Source: Lunularia cruciata (Eukaryota; Streptophyta; Marchantiopsida; Lunulariales; Lunulariaceae). From it: DNA of 64,000 nt. Shown in pieces: positions 47,118 to 60,613 of this stretch. How positions within the stretch are numbered: position 1 is the stretch's first letter; every line of letters begins with the position of its first letter. The notes beneath the pieces were generated by a model. The model did no database searches. It had not been told where the DNA came from and was given only the letters and a program-made list of their open reading frames with translations. Where the stretch lies: NCBI GenBank assembly GCA_948567375.1, contig OX419762.1, positions 8,810,001 to 8,874,000 of the forward strand. Direction: 5' to 3'. Made by a program: the position numbers and the translations under genes.

Positions 47118-47724
47118 TGTCATGTTCTAAGGATAGGAGAAACCTCAAGAGAAATACAAGAGAATAAACACAAGAGAAACACATGGCTTCATCCTTCAAT
47201 ACTCCAATGCTCCAAACAAGCACATTGTCTTTATTATGTAGCAAAGAAGATCCATTCAAAGAGAGCTACACCCTTAGATCTAGTACATTGATTGGTGATA
47301 TGTCAGCAAGCTCCACCCTTAGATTAGTTGCATGGAAAGGTGAAATTTTGATCCTTGTCCTATTTGGTTGGTTGAAAATGTTTGACAATAGCAAATTTTT
47401 GGGGAATCTTTTTATAGGAAGCCAAGAATTGCATGGGTGAGTTACCACTAGAAAGCTCATAATGAGACAAAGGGAGTGGAATTGAAATGCCTTTTTGCCC
47501 AAAAAGAAAAGTAATATTTTACTTCTTCAGGCCTGATTCAGCCATTTAGGCCTCCAAAATTAGCTCTAAAGTTTTTAGTGTGTTTTTGACCTTTGCACTA
47601 TTCATGAAAGTATTGTTTGGATGACACCTCTATTTGATCTTCTTAGGCCATAATATAAAACATCCGTTGATATATTGTTAAGCCAATTTCCACCTCTAAA
47701 TAATATCTAGCTAATGGTATTACA
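47118..47724 (-). repeat. Lone LTR of the chromovirus A-C family
   Basis: Plus strand TGTCATGTTCTAAGG to AATGGTATTACA, with all the family blocks in order (GCTCCACCCTTAGATTAG, CAGGCCTGATTCAGCC). On the right a few tens of bases resemble the polypurine-tract junction of element B, so it may be the end of a largely lost element rather than a true solo LTR. No convincing target duplication. Confidence 0.82.
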
Positions 47725-48834
47725 AATTTCCTCACATTTAGAATATCACACCTCATAAGATCAAGATAGTGGCTAACTTCCCATCCATTATTGGAATCCT
47801 TTAGACAATCAAACAAATGCCACCTAATCAACCAGTTTCCTAACATTGAGGAACAAATTATGACATCTTAATCCATCTTTCACACTTATACAAGTTCCTA
47901 ACACTTATTTTCTAACACTAACACATTTTCTAACATTTTTTTCCATTGTTACTAAGGCCATTGGTGTAGATTTGCTCTCAAGCCCAATTGATCTCAATAA
48001 CTACACTATTTGATTTCTTGCACTATCTTTATAGATAAGTAAGATGTATATCTATCCAACAAAAGGAACATCAATCCCTTGTTGTGGTGACATCAGCCCT
48101 CTACTCTCCATCAAATCCCTTCAATCATACATCTCCAAAGTGTTGACCTTTAGGTGTTTCAAGTTCAATAGTTTTGGTCTCTCTTGATGAGATCCTCTTG
48201 TACTTTGATTGGGAGCCTTGGAACTAACTTAAGTGTAAGAAATTCTCTCTTTACGCTAGGTTCACCTTTGGGTCTAAATCTTGTATTTTAGTTTTGACAC
48301 CTTGGTGCTTTCTCCTCAATCATGCAAATGCATAAAATAGAAGTGGATCAAGTTTGGACAAGTCTTTTGATCATTTACATCCTAATTTCATACAGATGGG
48401 TTTAGTTTTAGGGTTTAAGGTCACTATCTTAGTTTTCTCACCTTCTTGGCTGCCAAGAAACTATTCTTTTGTATTGGCTCTTCCCCAAAAGCCACCACTC
48501 TACATACTTTCTTGCATTCATGGTTCACACATGTTCAACTCCTCATGCCACTAGCCAACTATAGTAAGTCTGCAAGTGCTCACATTATATCTTCTTCCAT
48601 TCCCCCAAGAACTTTTCCCCAACATTTCCAAGGATCCATCCTTTGTGCAAGACAATCTAGTCCATAGAACTTCATATTCAAATCTTTTGGTCTAACCCCA
48701 AAGGCTAAACTACTTCTAAGACCTTTGGGTCTAAAACTAAATGTTAAACTCTTAGTTGTCTCTTCAATTATAGATCTAAATGTCAAAACTACTTCTCCAA
48801 ACATATTTGTCATGTGGAAAAATAATATAACTTG
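47725..48834. other. Intervening DNA without a recognisable gene
   Basis: Only short frames. A phrase CTTTGGGTCTAAA recurs near 48270 and 48723, with a relative CTTTTGGTCTAAC at 48683, but no longer structure is seen. Confidence 0.4.
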
Positions 48835-49754
48835 ACAAGTTCAAAATTTCCAAGTATGAAAATAACATTTGTAATCAGACACAAAATTCTCCATTTTATT
48901 TGGTACATTCTTGCCTTCAAATACCTTTGGTTATAGAAATCAAACTTGATCTTCTACTTCTCAAATTATTGCTCTTTTTATTTGCTCTTGTAGTTTACCA
49001 TCACAATCTTTCTTGACCAATAATCAAATAAGATGCTTGATCTATTGCTACATATCAATAATAACTTTAAAAATTGCTACCAGATTACTAATTTACTCAA
49101 TTATCTAGTTTTAACTATATAGGTTGAACTATAGATGCAGCACATCCACCACTCTCCTTAAATTACAACAAAAAATGTAAATTGTTCATCAAACATGGTG
49201 ATTGTGTTTTGAAATTCTTCTCCAAAATTTCAAATGATGAATTGTGTGAAATGATACTTTGGTAGTACATGGGACATCCCAATAGCTTGGGGGCACAAGA
49301 TCTGGTAGTCCATTGATTTCATCTATCCCATTCCTGCTCAAATATTGATGTTAAAGACTAAGGAGTGAAATGGGAGAATGGAGGGTCACAATGGGACTCT
49401 CAAACAAGTGAAACAACAAATGCCTAACATGAGCTTGTGCTCATATTTATAAGGCAGACTTCTAATAAAGGTTCCTTCTAGAAGTTACCTTTCTTGGAGT
49501 GCAAGCAAAGCTAATTGTCTACTTTGCATACAAGCAAAGCTCGCCATTTACTTGTCATACAAGTTGTCCGTCTTTAGTAAGTTACTAAAAGCTTCTCACT
49601 CCAAATATTCTTGGATGATTCTATAAAATTGTATCAAGAAGCTTTCTAGATGCTTCTAGAGCATTCTTAGAATTTCTAAATGTATGTTAGTTTGACTTCC
49701 TTCTTCTTTTCTTTTTTCTTATTAATTAGCTTGTGCTAACTCAATATTATTATA
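48835..49754 (-). mobile_element. Family G2 5' end (LTR plus gag fragment)
   Basis: Minus strand: LTR 49349-49754, primer-site-like bases at 49336-49347, and gag relic about 49330-48835. The block matching 1-676 confirms the family (compare GAATTGTGTGAAATGATACT near 49230 with 560-580). It is more diverged than the copy at 1-1089. It is broken. Confidence 0.75.
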
Positions 49755-50845
49755 CCATATGCCATACCTCTTATGTGGATTTACACTTTTTCTCTTATTA
49801 TATGCTTACTCTTGCTTAGAAATCTAATTATGCATTGCATCTTAGGCTTGTTGTGTACATGTTTATGTTTTCTCTTGTCAACAAAAACTAAAGTACCAAT
49901 GTTTGATCCACACACCACACCCATTATGCAGAGTTCCACTTCTTCTCCTAACAACTTGAATTGAATCATCAATGATTAATCTAATCATTCAATGAGAGTT
50001 TCTACTCCACCAAAAAAATGGATGCATGAAATTTACACTAAAGTGTTTTTTTTTATACTCCATGAGTATTCTAACATTGGGAAATCTCAAAAAGCCCATC
50101 AAAAAGGATGACTAGCTTGGTTGAGTAGCTATAAAACATGTTGTGACACTTTTGGAGAAATCATCAAGGTTCTTTTACTCTCCAAGTTTTTTTTTTTTCC
50201 AATTCAACATTGATCCCAAATTATTTTTTAAAGGCTGCTGTTACCTTTTGATCGTTATAGACTTCAAGTTAGAAAAAATAAAAATTTCATAGGTAGGAGC
50301 TAGATGAATGATTTTGATTCAATGATTGGATATGTTCTTAAATGATTACTTTAACATTAACTATAGCTTCTGGAAAACTTGTAGTCATCTCTAATCATAG
50401 TCTAAAAAGACTACTCTCTACTTGTAGTTTACTTGAAATTTGCATACTATTTTGAAAACATCCCTAGCATACAAACATAGGGACATAAATAAATATTAAT
50501 AAAGTCTAAAAACCATATATCAATCTTTTTCCTAGAGAACATTTTGTAGCATATAATAAACTTCACTAGGAAATTCATGTAGTTTTGAATGAGTGTTATT
50601 AGTGCACATTGCACTTGTGATGAATGCAACATATGGCAGTTTCTTTGGTTTTTTGTTTTGATCAAGTAGGTACCTTTAATGCAATTATATATTTTAAACA
50701 TCTTTTCAATATAAACTGATTATGAGTAAATAATGGAGTAGGTAAGAAATTGTATTGAACAATTTAATATCAATGTAAAGATCAAGTTATCTTTTATTGG
50801 ACTAGTTGCCTCTACCAATTTTTTGATGCAGGTCAAAGTTATATT

Positions 50846-50915
50846 TATATATTTATACATATATTTATACATATATTTATACATATATACATATATATAT
50901 TTATTTATATTTATA
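50846..50915. repeat. AT-rich minisatellite
   Basis: Repeats of ATATTTATACAT (about three exact units from 50852) grading into TA-rich sequence. Confidence 0.7.
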
Positions 50916-52650
50916 TTTAAAACAAATTTGGTGGATAGACATAAACCTAGTTGGTGTTCTTTGAAAATCCAATCAAGTAGTATATCAAATGAAATAATTT
51001 GTTTCTTTATAAAAGAATCTTTATTTCTTTATAAAAGCAAAGTGCAATATTTAAGACTCTTAATATATTTCATGAATTTTAAATTTCAACTTTTATTGAT
51101 AATCTAGCAACTTTTACTAACATGCTATTTGTTTGCTATAATTTAACAAAGTATAGGATGTATTCATGGCCATACATAAATAATCTAGTAACTTGTATTG
51201 TAAAAGAATACAAACTTTTATTTGACCTTGATTAGGTTTAACTTTTGACCACCAAGTTTTGTTTGCATTTGCAAGTGTCAAGTCTCCAACAAGTTTCCAA
51301 TAAGTTTGGAATTCTACACTTACTGTTAAGGAGTTATCTTCAATCGCAATGAATCATGTGGGTATTCAAATATATGAATAAAATGTGATTCAATACTTGA
51401 AATCAACCAAGTCAAGTGTAGAGAAGAAATATATAAATAAATCACTAGTCAAAGAAAATGTTTGAATATTTGAGATTGGTGAATATCAAATTTCTATTAT
51501 TACAATATAATTTTTGTATAATTGACTTTTTCTCTTTTGGAATGAAATTTTAGTTGCAAGTAATTTTTACTCAGTAAAATTAATAATTTGTTCTCTTTAT
51601 TGCACTTGTGAATAACTATATATTTGTTTGGATATCCTTTAATTATGATAATAAATACTATGGTACTAAATTGGAAATAATTTAATTTAATTTTGGCTAA
51701 ACTAGCATTTAAGTCTCCAAAGGTATTTAAACCTTCATGAGGAAAATTTAGGCTTTACATTATGATTGTGAAGTATGGTTGGAAGATTCAAACTCAAGGA
51801 ACGATTTTAGTTGAAATATGTAGTCAACAACATCATGTAAAACCTTTTCTTAGCCATTTGATATATAGGAGAAAGGAAGATGATGTATAAACTCTTATTT
51901 AATAATAACAAACTAGATCTCATATCAACATGTAATTTTACACCATACTTAACAAGTAATTAAGCTAATTTATAATTGTTTTATTATGAAAAATATACAT
52001 ACATATGCATATAAAATATATCATCCTCATTTATAAAACTTGTGAGTAAATGGAATTTCTATTTAACTAACTCATAATGAAGTAAATATAAAAAGGTTGC
52101 ATGAATTTGAATATTTATGTATAATGAAGAAATAATATGAATGCTAACTATATAAAATCAATATTATAAAATTTGGTGATACAAGCTGATTATATTTGTT
52201 CAAGAAAAAAATCAATAATGTTAAATACTCGTGACACTTAATTTATGACTTTATTAAATTTAAATTCTATGTAGTAACATCTCATCATTGAACTTGCATA
52301 TATCTCATAATATTGTATATTAGTGATTAGCTCCCATGTTTTTTAAGTCTATGTCAGTATCCTTATTCATTTAGAAATCTATAGCTCAATGAGGCTATTT
52401 ATAGCTTAAATAGAATTAAATATTATTTAACCTCCAATAATATATACCTGAACTAAATTTCAGTTTATTTAGTATAATTTGTAAATTAACATGTTAGTTC
52501 TTACTTTATATATCCTCATTAAAAGATGATTCAATAAGTCATTACTTAAACTATATTTATAATAATATATCAGGAGAGTGATCAGTTTACTTTATCTTCA
52601 ACAGATGATCCCTTAATTATTACATAGAAGATTTATGTTCAACTATCTAT

Positions 52651-52784
<134 letters not shown>

Positions 52785-55700
52785 ATAGAACATTAAAGCC
52801 AATAAATAATTGAAAAGATTCTACATGTGTTTTTATTGACATTGAGGTCAATATAATGTATAAAAGACAAAAATTTCTTACCGTTTGTAAGAGTTATGGT
52901 TGTATTCCACTTATATTATATACTTATGATAAAAAAAGTACTTATCCTCTATCAACAACTCTCAAAATTGAGACCTTTTCTTACTAAAAAATGAGATATA
53001 AAATGTTAAAAGTAGAGAGTTTCAAATCACATTAAAGAAGAGAGTTTCAAAGGGATATAGCACTAAGTAGAATCAAATCAAGGCCAAAGCCAAAGGGCTA
53101 CCAAATCTATGATGTTGTATTGTATAACATGCGGGGAGACATGCCAGGAGGGCGGGGCATTGTCTGATATATTTTACTCTTAAAAAATATAAAATATTGC
53201 AAAAATAGTATAGATTACTTGGAAGATGAATGAGAATATACCAATGCAAAAAGACGCTATTAAAATAGAAACAAGATTTCCAATAAAGTCATAAATATTA
53301 GAAGAAAATTAGAGGAGTAAAAGCACAATGAGCAAAGTAAAATGGTTGAAATCTATAATGTTATCAATAAATACAACCACATTTGTATCATTTAGCAAGT
53401 CATCATATGATTTTGTTTAAGATATTAGTCAATAGAATGATTTGTTTGATTTATTCTATTATCACATAGTACTTCAAGTTGCTAACTAGATACATAAGGT
53501 CTTGTCTCTTTTATTAAGTTTATTAAAAGGAATAGTAGTATCCAACTAGTGAAATTTGTTGTTTCTTAAAATGATTATGTACAACCTATATGCTACAAAT
53601 ATTTGATATACAAGACTATACCATATCAAAAATTACAAATTTATATCATTATTTATTAAATTAATGGATATTTTTTCTACAATAAAAGGGGATGCAACAA
53701 GAATATTTATTTCTTTTAATATGGCATGGAGAAGCTAGATGCTATAGGTATTTAATCTAATGTGCATGACTATAATAGATATAAGTTTTCAAAAAGATGT
53801 TCTCATGTCCGTGTTAACAATTCAGAATACAATGGAGCATATCAAGAAGGACAAAGATATCAATTTTTTGAGAGCAAGGATAATAAAAGAACTTTTTTAA
53901 TTTTTAAATAGGTCATATTCATCAACTTTTGTGACATGTTTGGACCAAAGATATCAAAAGATATGCGGGAAATGATAACAACTCTTCTTGGATCACAAAA
54001 CTTGACAAAGCAAATAAAATTGGAGTAAATATCATAAAATCAGACCCAAGAAAGAAGTGATTTAGAAATTTTTCTTGAGAGATTCAAATTAGTTTTAAGT
54101 AACCCCACCAATACTAGAGTTAAGGATTAGTGCAAGGCCCATAACTAGTCATTCCTCAGTACTCACTCTTAACGAGCTCTTTCATAGAGAACACCAAACT
54201 AGGTTTTTTTTAATAGAGTTATGTTGAAAATATCAATCTTTGTATTTTTAATATGGTCTTGCACTATTGTAGGAATACTATCTTCTACATTACTTTCTAA
54301 GGATTACTTTACTTTATCATTTAAAATAAAATTGAAGTTCTATATGCTTTGTCTCAAATCATAAAGTAAATTGTCAGCAAAGCAAGACATGCTTCATTAA
54401 AATTTGCATGTGTAACTTATTATGGTGATCTAAAGCAAAAATGAAAGGTTTCCTATAGTCTTGTGCACAAGCTAGTTAACAAATTTGAAAAGCCGTGGCT
54501 GAACTTAAGTATATAATTCTTAGTGAGATCAAAGTTAGTTTGTAAACAAAGTCATATGTAGACTGTAAAGACAAAGTCAAGAGTAACTTCTGAGTAAAGT
54601 AGTTGGTCAAGACTTATAGGTGAAATCTTTGACTAGTGTATTAGTTGTGTTTGTATTATATACCATATAATTAATCCTCATATGATATGATGATTGGCTT
54701 TTGTGAGAAGGATTCAGAATTCAATGAAGAGAAGATGATCCTTAATTGTATCTTACCTTTGGAGTTCATATTGTCAAAAGTATTTTTATGTACCTAACTT
54801 ACAATGATATTATACTAGAGTTTCCTTTTCATGAGAGTTGCTCCAATCTCTCTTGGAAGAGTGAAGAGTGACATACCTTAAAAATGTCGAAGAAAGTGTA
54901 GAGCATTGTTACAAAAATTAGTTATAGCCACAAAGCTACAAGTAGAGCAAGGTGGAAGAAGTATATCATAGAGTAAGTGAGTGCTAGTTAAGATTTAATA
55001 TTTGACCTTTGAGTTTAACTTGTATATGATAAATAATGGAATGAAGTAAAATGGATGATCAAATGGTGTTTTCTAACCTCCAACTTAAACACATTTTATC
55101 TTTCAATGTTATTTGCTAAAAAATAAGTTTTGGGTTAACATCTTGTACACATATTGAGAATGATCTTTATGATCCAAGTGGTAGAGTATCTTGATTTGGT
55201 GATTTTTCTCTTAGTTAATGCTTGGGATCAAAATGATTGTACTATTTACATCATTTCATGAGCAATGAATATAGATATATAGCCAATTGTAAATTTCAAA
55301 TTAGAATTAAAATTTATTAACATTGCATGTCAAAATTAGAGAGATTGGGTTGTTTGTATGTTTAGTAAAGACAAGCAGTACAAGAATTGCAATTTATATT
55401 TACCTTGATTAGAGATCTTTATATTATATGAAAATGCAACCATTGTATTTGCTACAGTCTACTAATTCAAAACAAAGAAGGAGAAAATGTGTAAGCCAAA
55501 CATAAAAGGTTGTTTTAATAAAATGGATGAGATGAATGTAGCTTTAGAGGACATTGAGAAATGTAATAACAAGGAATGAGAGATCTAAAACTCATTGAAT
55601 GCAAATGAGATGCTTGATATGCAATGTATATACAAAATATGCAACATAAAATTAGTATATAATACATAAAAGGGATGAAATAGAGACAATTTGTTGAATG

Positions 55701-56603
55701 TAAGTAGAAGTAAATGCCATCTTAAAAAATTAAAGAGCAACATAATTTTTACCAATAGCACACATCAAATAAATGGTAACAAACAAACATGCATGAAATA
55801 AATGATAATATATAAACAATGCATGTAAAGTAAAAAGCTCAATGTGGAAATGAAGCCTCACCAACTAGACTAGATAGACTAAGGTAATATGAAGTCGGGA
55901 ATTATGTAAAAGCCATGATATAGATAGGTCAGTTAGGAAGACCAACAGTTTAAAAATCTAACACATTGGGGAAGTAGATAAAAGCATTAAAGGATTAGAT
56001 AGAGTATATTGCAACATATGCCATACATGCATGAGTTCTAAAACACCAAACAACTGAAGGAAGCAAAGGGTGATCATGTAAGCCTTCAAAAAAGCACATA
56101 CAAATTACTCAATTCCCAAATGTAGTGCCAAAGTAGCTGAGAAAATATCAACTTTCTCCGGCCAATTTTTTTTTCAAACACTAAGTGTTAAGGCAAACTT
56201 GACTGCACCTAAAAGTGCCGCTTAAAGTAAATAACAATGAAGAGTAAGCGAAAGGTTGGAACTTCCATAGAAAGCCTAGAAGAGCCAAAGCTTAAGTTCT
56301 ACCTAAAGAGCAAGAGTGGGCATAAGATGAGGAAACCAAATTGCAATGGAAAATCATGAGCAAGATAACAAAAAGGACTAAAGACATGCCTTCTAAAAGT
56401 CTAAAAGGAAAACAAGATTTAATGAAAAAAGCAAGCAAAACATAGCATAGTAACCTTATGATGCTTTCCAAAATATAAGGTTGAAAAACTACTAAGGAGG
56501 AAGATCATCAAAGAACAAGATAGATCAACAAAGAACAAGGAGGTGCAAGAAATATGAATGAGATAGAGGTAATTTATGTACTAATATTATTACTAATATT
56601 ACA

Positions 56604-57065
56604 CGTAATACCATTAGCTAGAAAAAATAGCTAAAGGTGAAAATTGGCTTGGTACTATCTTTTGAGATGTTATACATGATGGTCTAAGTCAAGTGGATAG
56701 AAGAATTACTTAAAGAGGATTTACACTAATATGGCAAAGGTCAAAACACATTTAGAACTTTAGAGCTAGTTTGGAGGTCTAAACGAAAGAATTAGGCTTC
56801 CAAAAATTAAAGTCTAATCCATTGTGGGGCAAAAGTATTCATTTACCCCCCTCAATTTGTTTGATCAAGATATTTCAAATGTTACGACTTCCATTCTATT
56901 ATAGGATGTCTACAAAAATATTCACTTTGGTCAAAATTGTTTGACCAACCAAATGGGACTAAGAGTGACATGTGACTAATCCATGTATATAATCTAAGAG
57001 TAGATCTCCCTTGGATGGGATCTTATCCACTATCCATTCTGTTTTACTATCTTTAGACTATTACA
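56604..57065 (+). repeat. Solo LTR of the chromovirus A-C family, plus orientation
   Basis: The reverse complement carries the family blocks in order: ATTACTTAAAGAGG-side end, TAGACCATCATGTATAAC, TTAGTCACATGTCACTC, and a start TGTAATAGTC. It is the only chromovirus LTR in this window facing the plus strand apart from the inverted piece in A. There is no internal region on either side and no clear target duplication. Confidence 0.8.
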
Positions 57066-58782
57066 ACCAAGTGACGTGAGGTCAATGAACAAGTGTAAAT
57101 GGCAAGTTAATGAATGATAATAAAGTGGAAGCAAAAGGAATGACGGAGTAGGTCCATAATCTAATTTCAATGGAGCAAATAATCTATGAATACCATCTGA
57201 TAGGAGAATTAATGGAAATGGCTATGGAAAATTATAATACCAAGTATCCAAGATATATGAAGGAACTACTAGCTTCAAAGTATGATACAACTAATAGCAA
57301 GCAATTGATACCAAAAATAGTAAGTATTGAGTCTCAAAAGCTATTCTAGATGGAAGAAATAATCTCACCAATGTGTAACAAAACTAGATATGAATAATAG
57401 GATTCATGTGCTAGCTAAATGATGAGTATATTTGATAACTTTTTATAAAAAATAGTAAAGGATTGTAAATTTTAACCATATGAAAAATTCAAAATAAGTA
57501 GGGTATAATATGGATTGCTCTATTGCATGGATATCCTTATTGCATGGATATCCTTGCATGGATATCTAAGTATGTTCATTCAATCATTGTAGCTTGATAA
57601 TACTTTGGTTTGGCTCTAAGATTATAAAATATTGTTTGTTTTATTATATCTTAAATTTTTTTAACGTATAGTAAAACAAGGTTTAAGATGTGATTATCAA
57701 ATTTATCATTTCACCTAAAGTAGCTCATATGAAGCTACAAGACTTATTTCAATAGAGACATTCAATGTGTATAATATTAAATTCCAAATACATATCAAAA
57801 TATAGATATTAAAATCTAGATACAAAATGCATATCAACAAGCCAACATGTGTATATTCATGACTCATTTTGCAATCTATAGTTGTAAATTTTGAGAAATA
57901 TCATTATAACTATATCAATCAAAATAACTAACACAAAAATCTAACAAAAAGAGCCAACACATATAGATCTATTAGACCTCAATGCTCTTGAATTCTCCTA
58001 ATAAATGTATGTTTTCTTATCTTGGATATGAAAATGATAACTTTTCTTAATGAGCTTAAGTATTAATTGAAATATAAAGCTACAATACTGTTTTCTATTC
58101 TTAAGACTAGTAATTGATAAAGTCATATTCTACTCACCCAAAAGCCATCTCTTATTCTAGATAAAAGGTAAAAATTATATTGTAATAAGAATCACCTAAA
58201 ATCTTTATCAATTAAAAAATATTAGAAAAAAAACATTCATCTTGAATAGATGTTTCTTATGATTGGTCTTGAATCCAAGATCAACTCTCCAAACAAACAT
58301 ATATGTAAGATTGGTATGAGTTTCAAGATCAATCATAATAAAGGTCCTTATTCAAGAGAAATATATATGTTCCCTATCTTTGTTGTTGGTTAAGCTAGAA
58401 GATCTAGACTGCTTTGATTGCATACCAATTTCAACCCTAGTGGACTCTTATATAGAAAGATTAATAAGTGAGCAGATAGAAGTAACTTTGATGTAACTAA
58501 AATCAATCCCTTGCTATTGATTATCAATAAGATGACATTAGTCTCTCACAATTGAGAGTTGTAGAACTGAACCAGCTGATATACCCAATGATATACTAAT
58601 TTATAAACTATACCAAATAGGATTTAATACTAATTTAAATTAATCTATCATTAAAAAATCACTTAGAATATCTATTTGGATGAATACATAACAATACAAG
58701 TGTTTATTCTAAATAAGAACATTTTGTATGTTTGGTTTTGAGCACAATATCACTAATCCAAGTCATTCTATACATATGAAAT
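57066..58782. other. Intervening AT-rich DNA
   Basis: No gene seen. A short tandem repeat of TTGCATGGATATCC (three units) lies at about 57522-57570, and a small palindrome CTCACAATTGAGAG near 58545. Confidence 0.45.
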
Positions 58783-59267
58783 TGTAACAATATGGAGTTT
58801 ACCAAGGAGTAAGTCAAGGCTAACAAAGTAGAAAATAGGCAAAATTAGCCTTGAATATTCTAGAAGTATATAGGAAACTACTTGGTACCTTCTAAGTATT
58901 GAGTAACGTGCATGTCAAATGGTGACTTTAGGAGGAGCTTCTTGGGAAGCTTCTTGGCTAGCTTAGCTTGCACCCCAAGTAGATAGTTTATAGATAGAAA
59001 CTTCTAGAAGCTTCCAACTAGCTTAGCTTGCATGCCAAGTAGATGGCTTCTAGAAGGAAGCTTCTTGAGAAGCTTCCTAGTTACCTTGGCTTGCACTCCA
59101 AGAAAGCGGCTTAATGAAGCTTTTATAGAAGCTTCTCAAGTGTCTTGTATGCATCTTATAAATACCAAAGAAAATGCTCATGTTAGGCATTTGGAGTTTC
59201 CCACACTCAAGTGCCCCATTGTAATATTTCATTCTCCTATTCTTCTCATCGGTCTTGGTCTTTTACA
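58783..59267 (+). repeat. 5' LTR of G2 with triplicated U3 repeat
   Basis: TGTAACAATATGG to TTTTACA, 485 bases. U3 holds three units of about 60 bases (about 58938-59115), each with AGCTTC, a TTAGCTTGCA-type core and CCAAG. A TATA-like box TTATAAATA is at 59157-59165. Confidence 0.85.
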
Positions 59268-59268
59268 T

Positions 59269-59280
59269 TGGTATCAGAGC
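59269..59280 (+). other. Primer-binding site of G2
   Basis: TGGTATCAGAGC, a perfect match to the initiator-Met-tRNA site, one base after the LTR. Confidence 0.93.
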
Positions 59281-60613
59281 ATGAATGGGATGGATAGAAT
59301 ATATGGACCACCAAATTCATTTGTGCCAAACCATTAGGATTTGTATGTTAGTGTACTACCCAAGCATCATTTCACATAGTTCATCACCGCATGCTTTGGG
59401 TATAATTTCTTGAATATGATCACTTTGTTTGAGAAACCCTTAGTACTTATAGTTATAACTTATGGAGAATGGTGGATATGTTGCATCTATGTGTTAATAA
59501 ATTAGATTATTTCAAGGTAGGGTGATAGATGAGTAGCCATGGTGGCAATGCTTGAGATTATCATTGCTATGCAACAACAAATTGAGTATCTTACTTGATT
59601 GTTGGATGAACAAGACCATCAACAACAAGAGCACATAGAGAGAGCAAAATTTTGAGAAGGAGAAGAGCAAATCCAATTTCAAAAACCCAAGGTATTTGAT
59701 GGCAAAAACCTCTTGAACATAGTGGAGAATTTTGCATTTGAGTGTGAATGTTATTTTGAGATTGCAAATCTTCAAGATGAATGGAAATAGATTCTCTTAA
59801 CTTCAAGCCAATTGGATGGAGTGGTAAATTTATGGTTGCAATTCAGAGTTGAGCAAACTAAATGGTAGTCTGTTGTGCTAATCTTGACATGGAAAGAATT
59901 CAAGGGTGCAATAATTAGACAATTTTAAGGGATAAATGCCACACAAGCCACACAAGATAAGTTGGTAAAGTTGAAGTAGATTGGTTTTGTAAGAAGCTAC
60001 ATCACATAATTCCAAAACACTATTATGCAAATTCTAGATATATTAGATGGTGAAGCTCTAGATTGATTTGTGAGTGGCTTGAAGTCAAGAACCAAATTGG
60101 AAATGACTATGCAAGAACCAAAACACTAAGAAGAAGATATGTAGTTGGTTGAGCACTTTGATTCCTTGGTTGCAACAAATTGGTCTTGACCTTGACCTTC
60201 ACAAAACCTACCAACACATTACACACAAGTGGAAGAGTATGCCATCCAATGGAAACCACTTGGCACAAAAAATAAGGAAAGATTTTGGTAAATGGTGATT
60301 GCTTTTATTGTTGTCATATCAAGCATCACATTGTTGAATGTCCAATAAAAAATGGACTATCTCAACAAATTGCCCAAATGGAGTTTGTGGAGCAAAATGA
60401 TAAGGGAAACAAATAATCCCAAGAAGAGAGTTTGGACTGCCTACTAGGAACTTGATTAGTTATAATGGGATTGAAGTCTCAACCATTCAAGTTTGCTTTA
60501 CTTGCAAAATATGATATATGATCATGATTGTAGGATTTTGGTTAATTTTGGAAGTTCAAAGAATTGCATTTCTATGCAATTAGCAAAGGAATAAAGTATT
60601 CATATTAAGTTAG

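Larger units (their letters stand above)
58783..60613 (+). mobile_element. Family G2 gypsy-like element (5' LTR, primer site, gag, start of protease)
   Basis: Plus-strand order: LTR 58783-59267, primer site 59269-59280, leader, gag about 59670-60400 ending in a zinc knuckle (about 60311-60352, Cys-Phe-Tyr-Cys...His...Cys, CX2CX4HX4C), then a protease-like stretch to about 60613, where a different element begins. This is the most complete G2 copy here and defines the family. It is broken, with roughly ten interruptions in the visible part. Confidence 0.82.
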
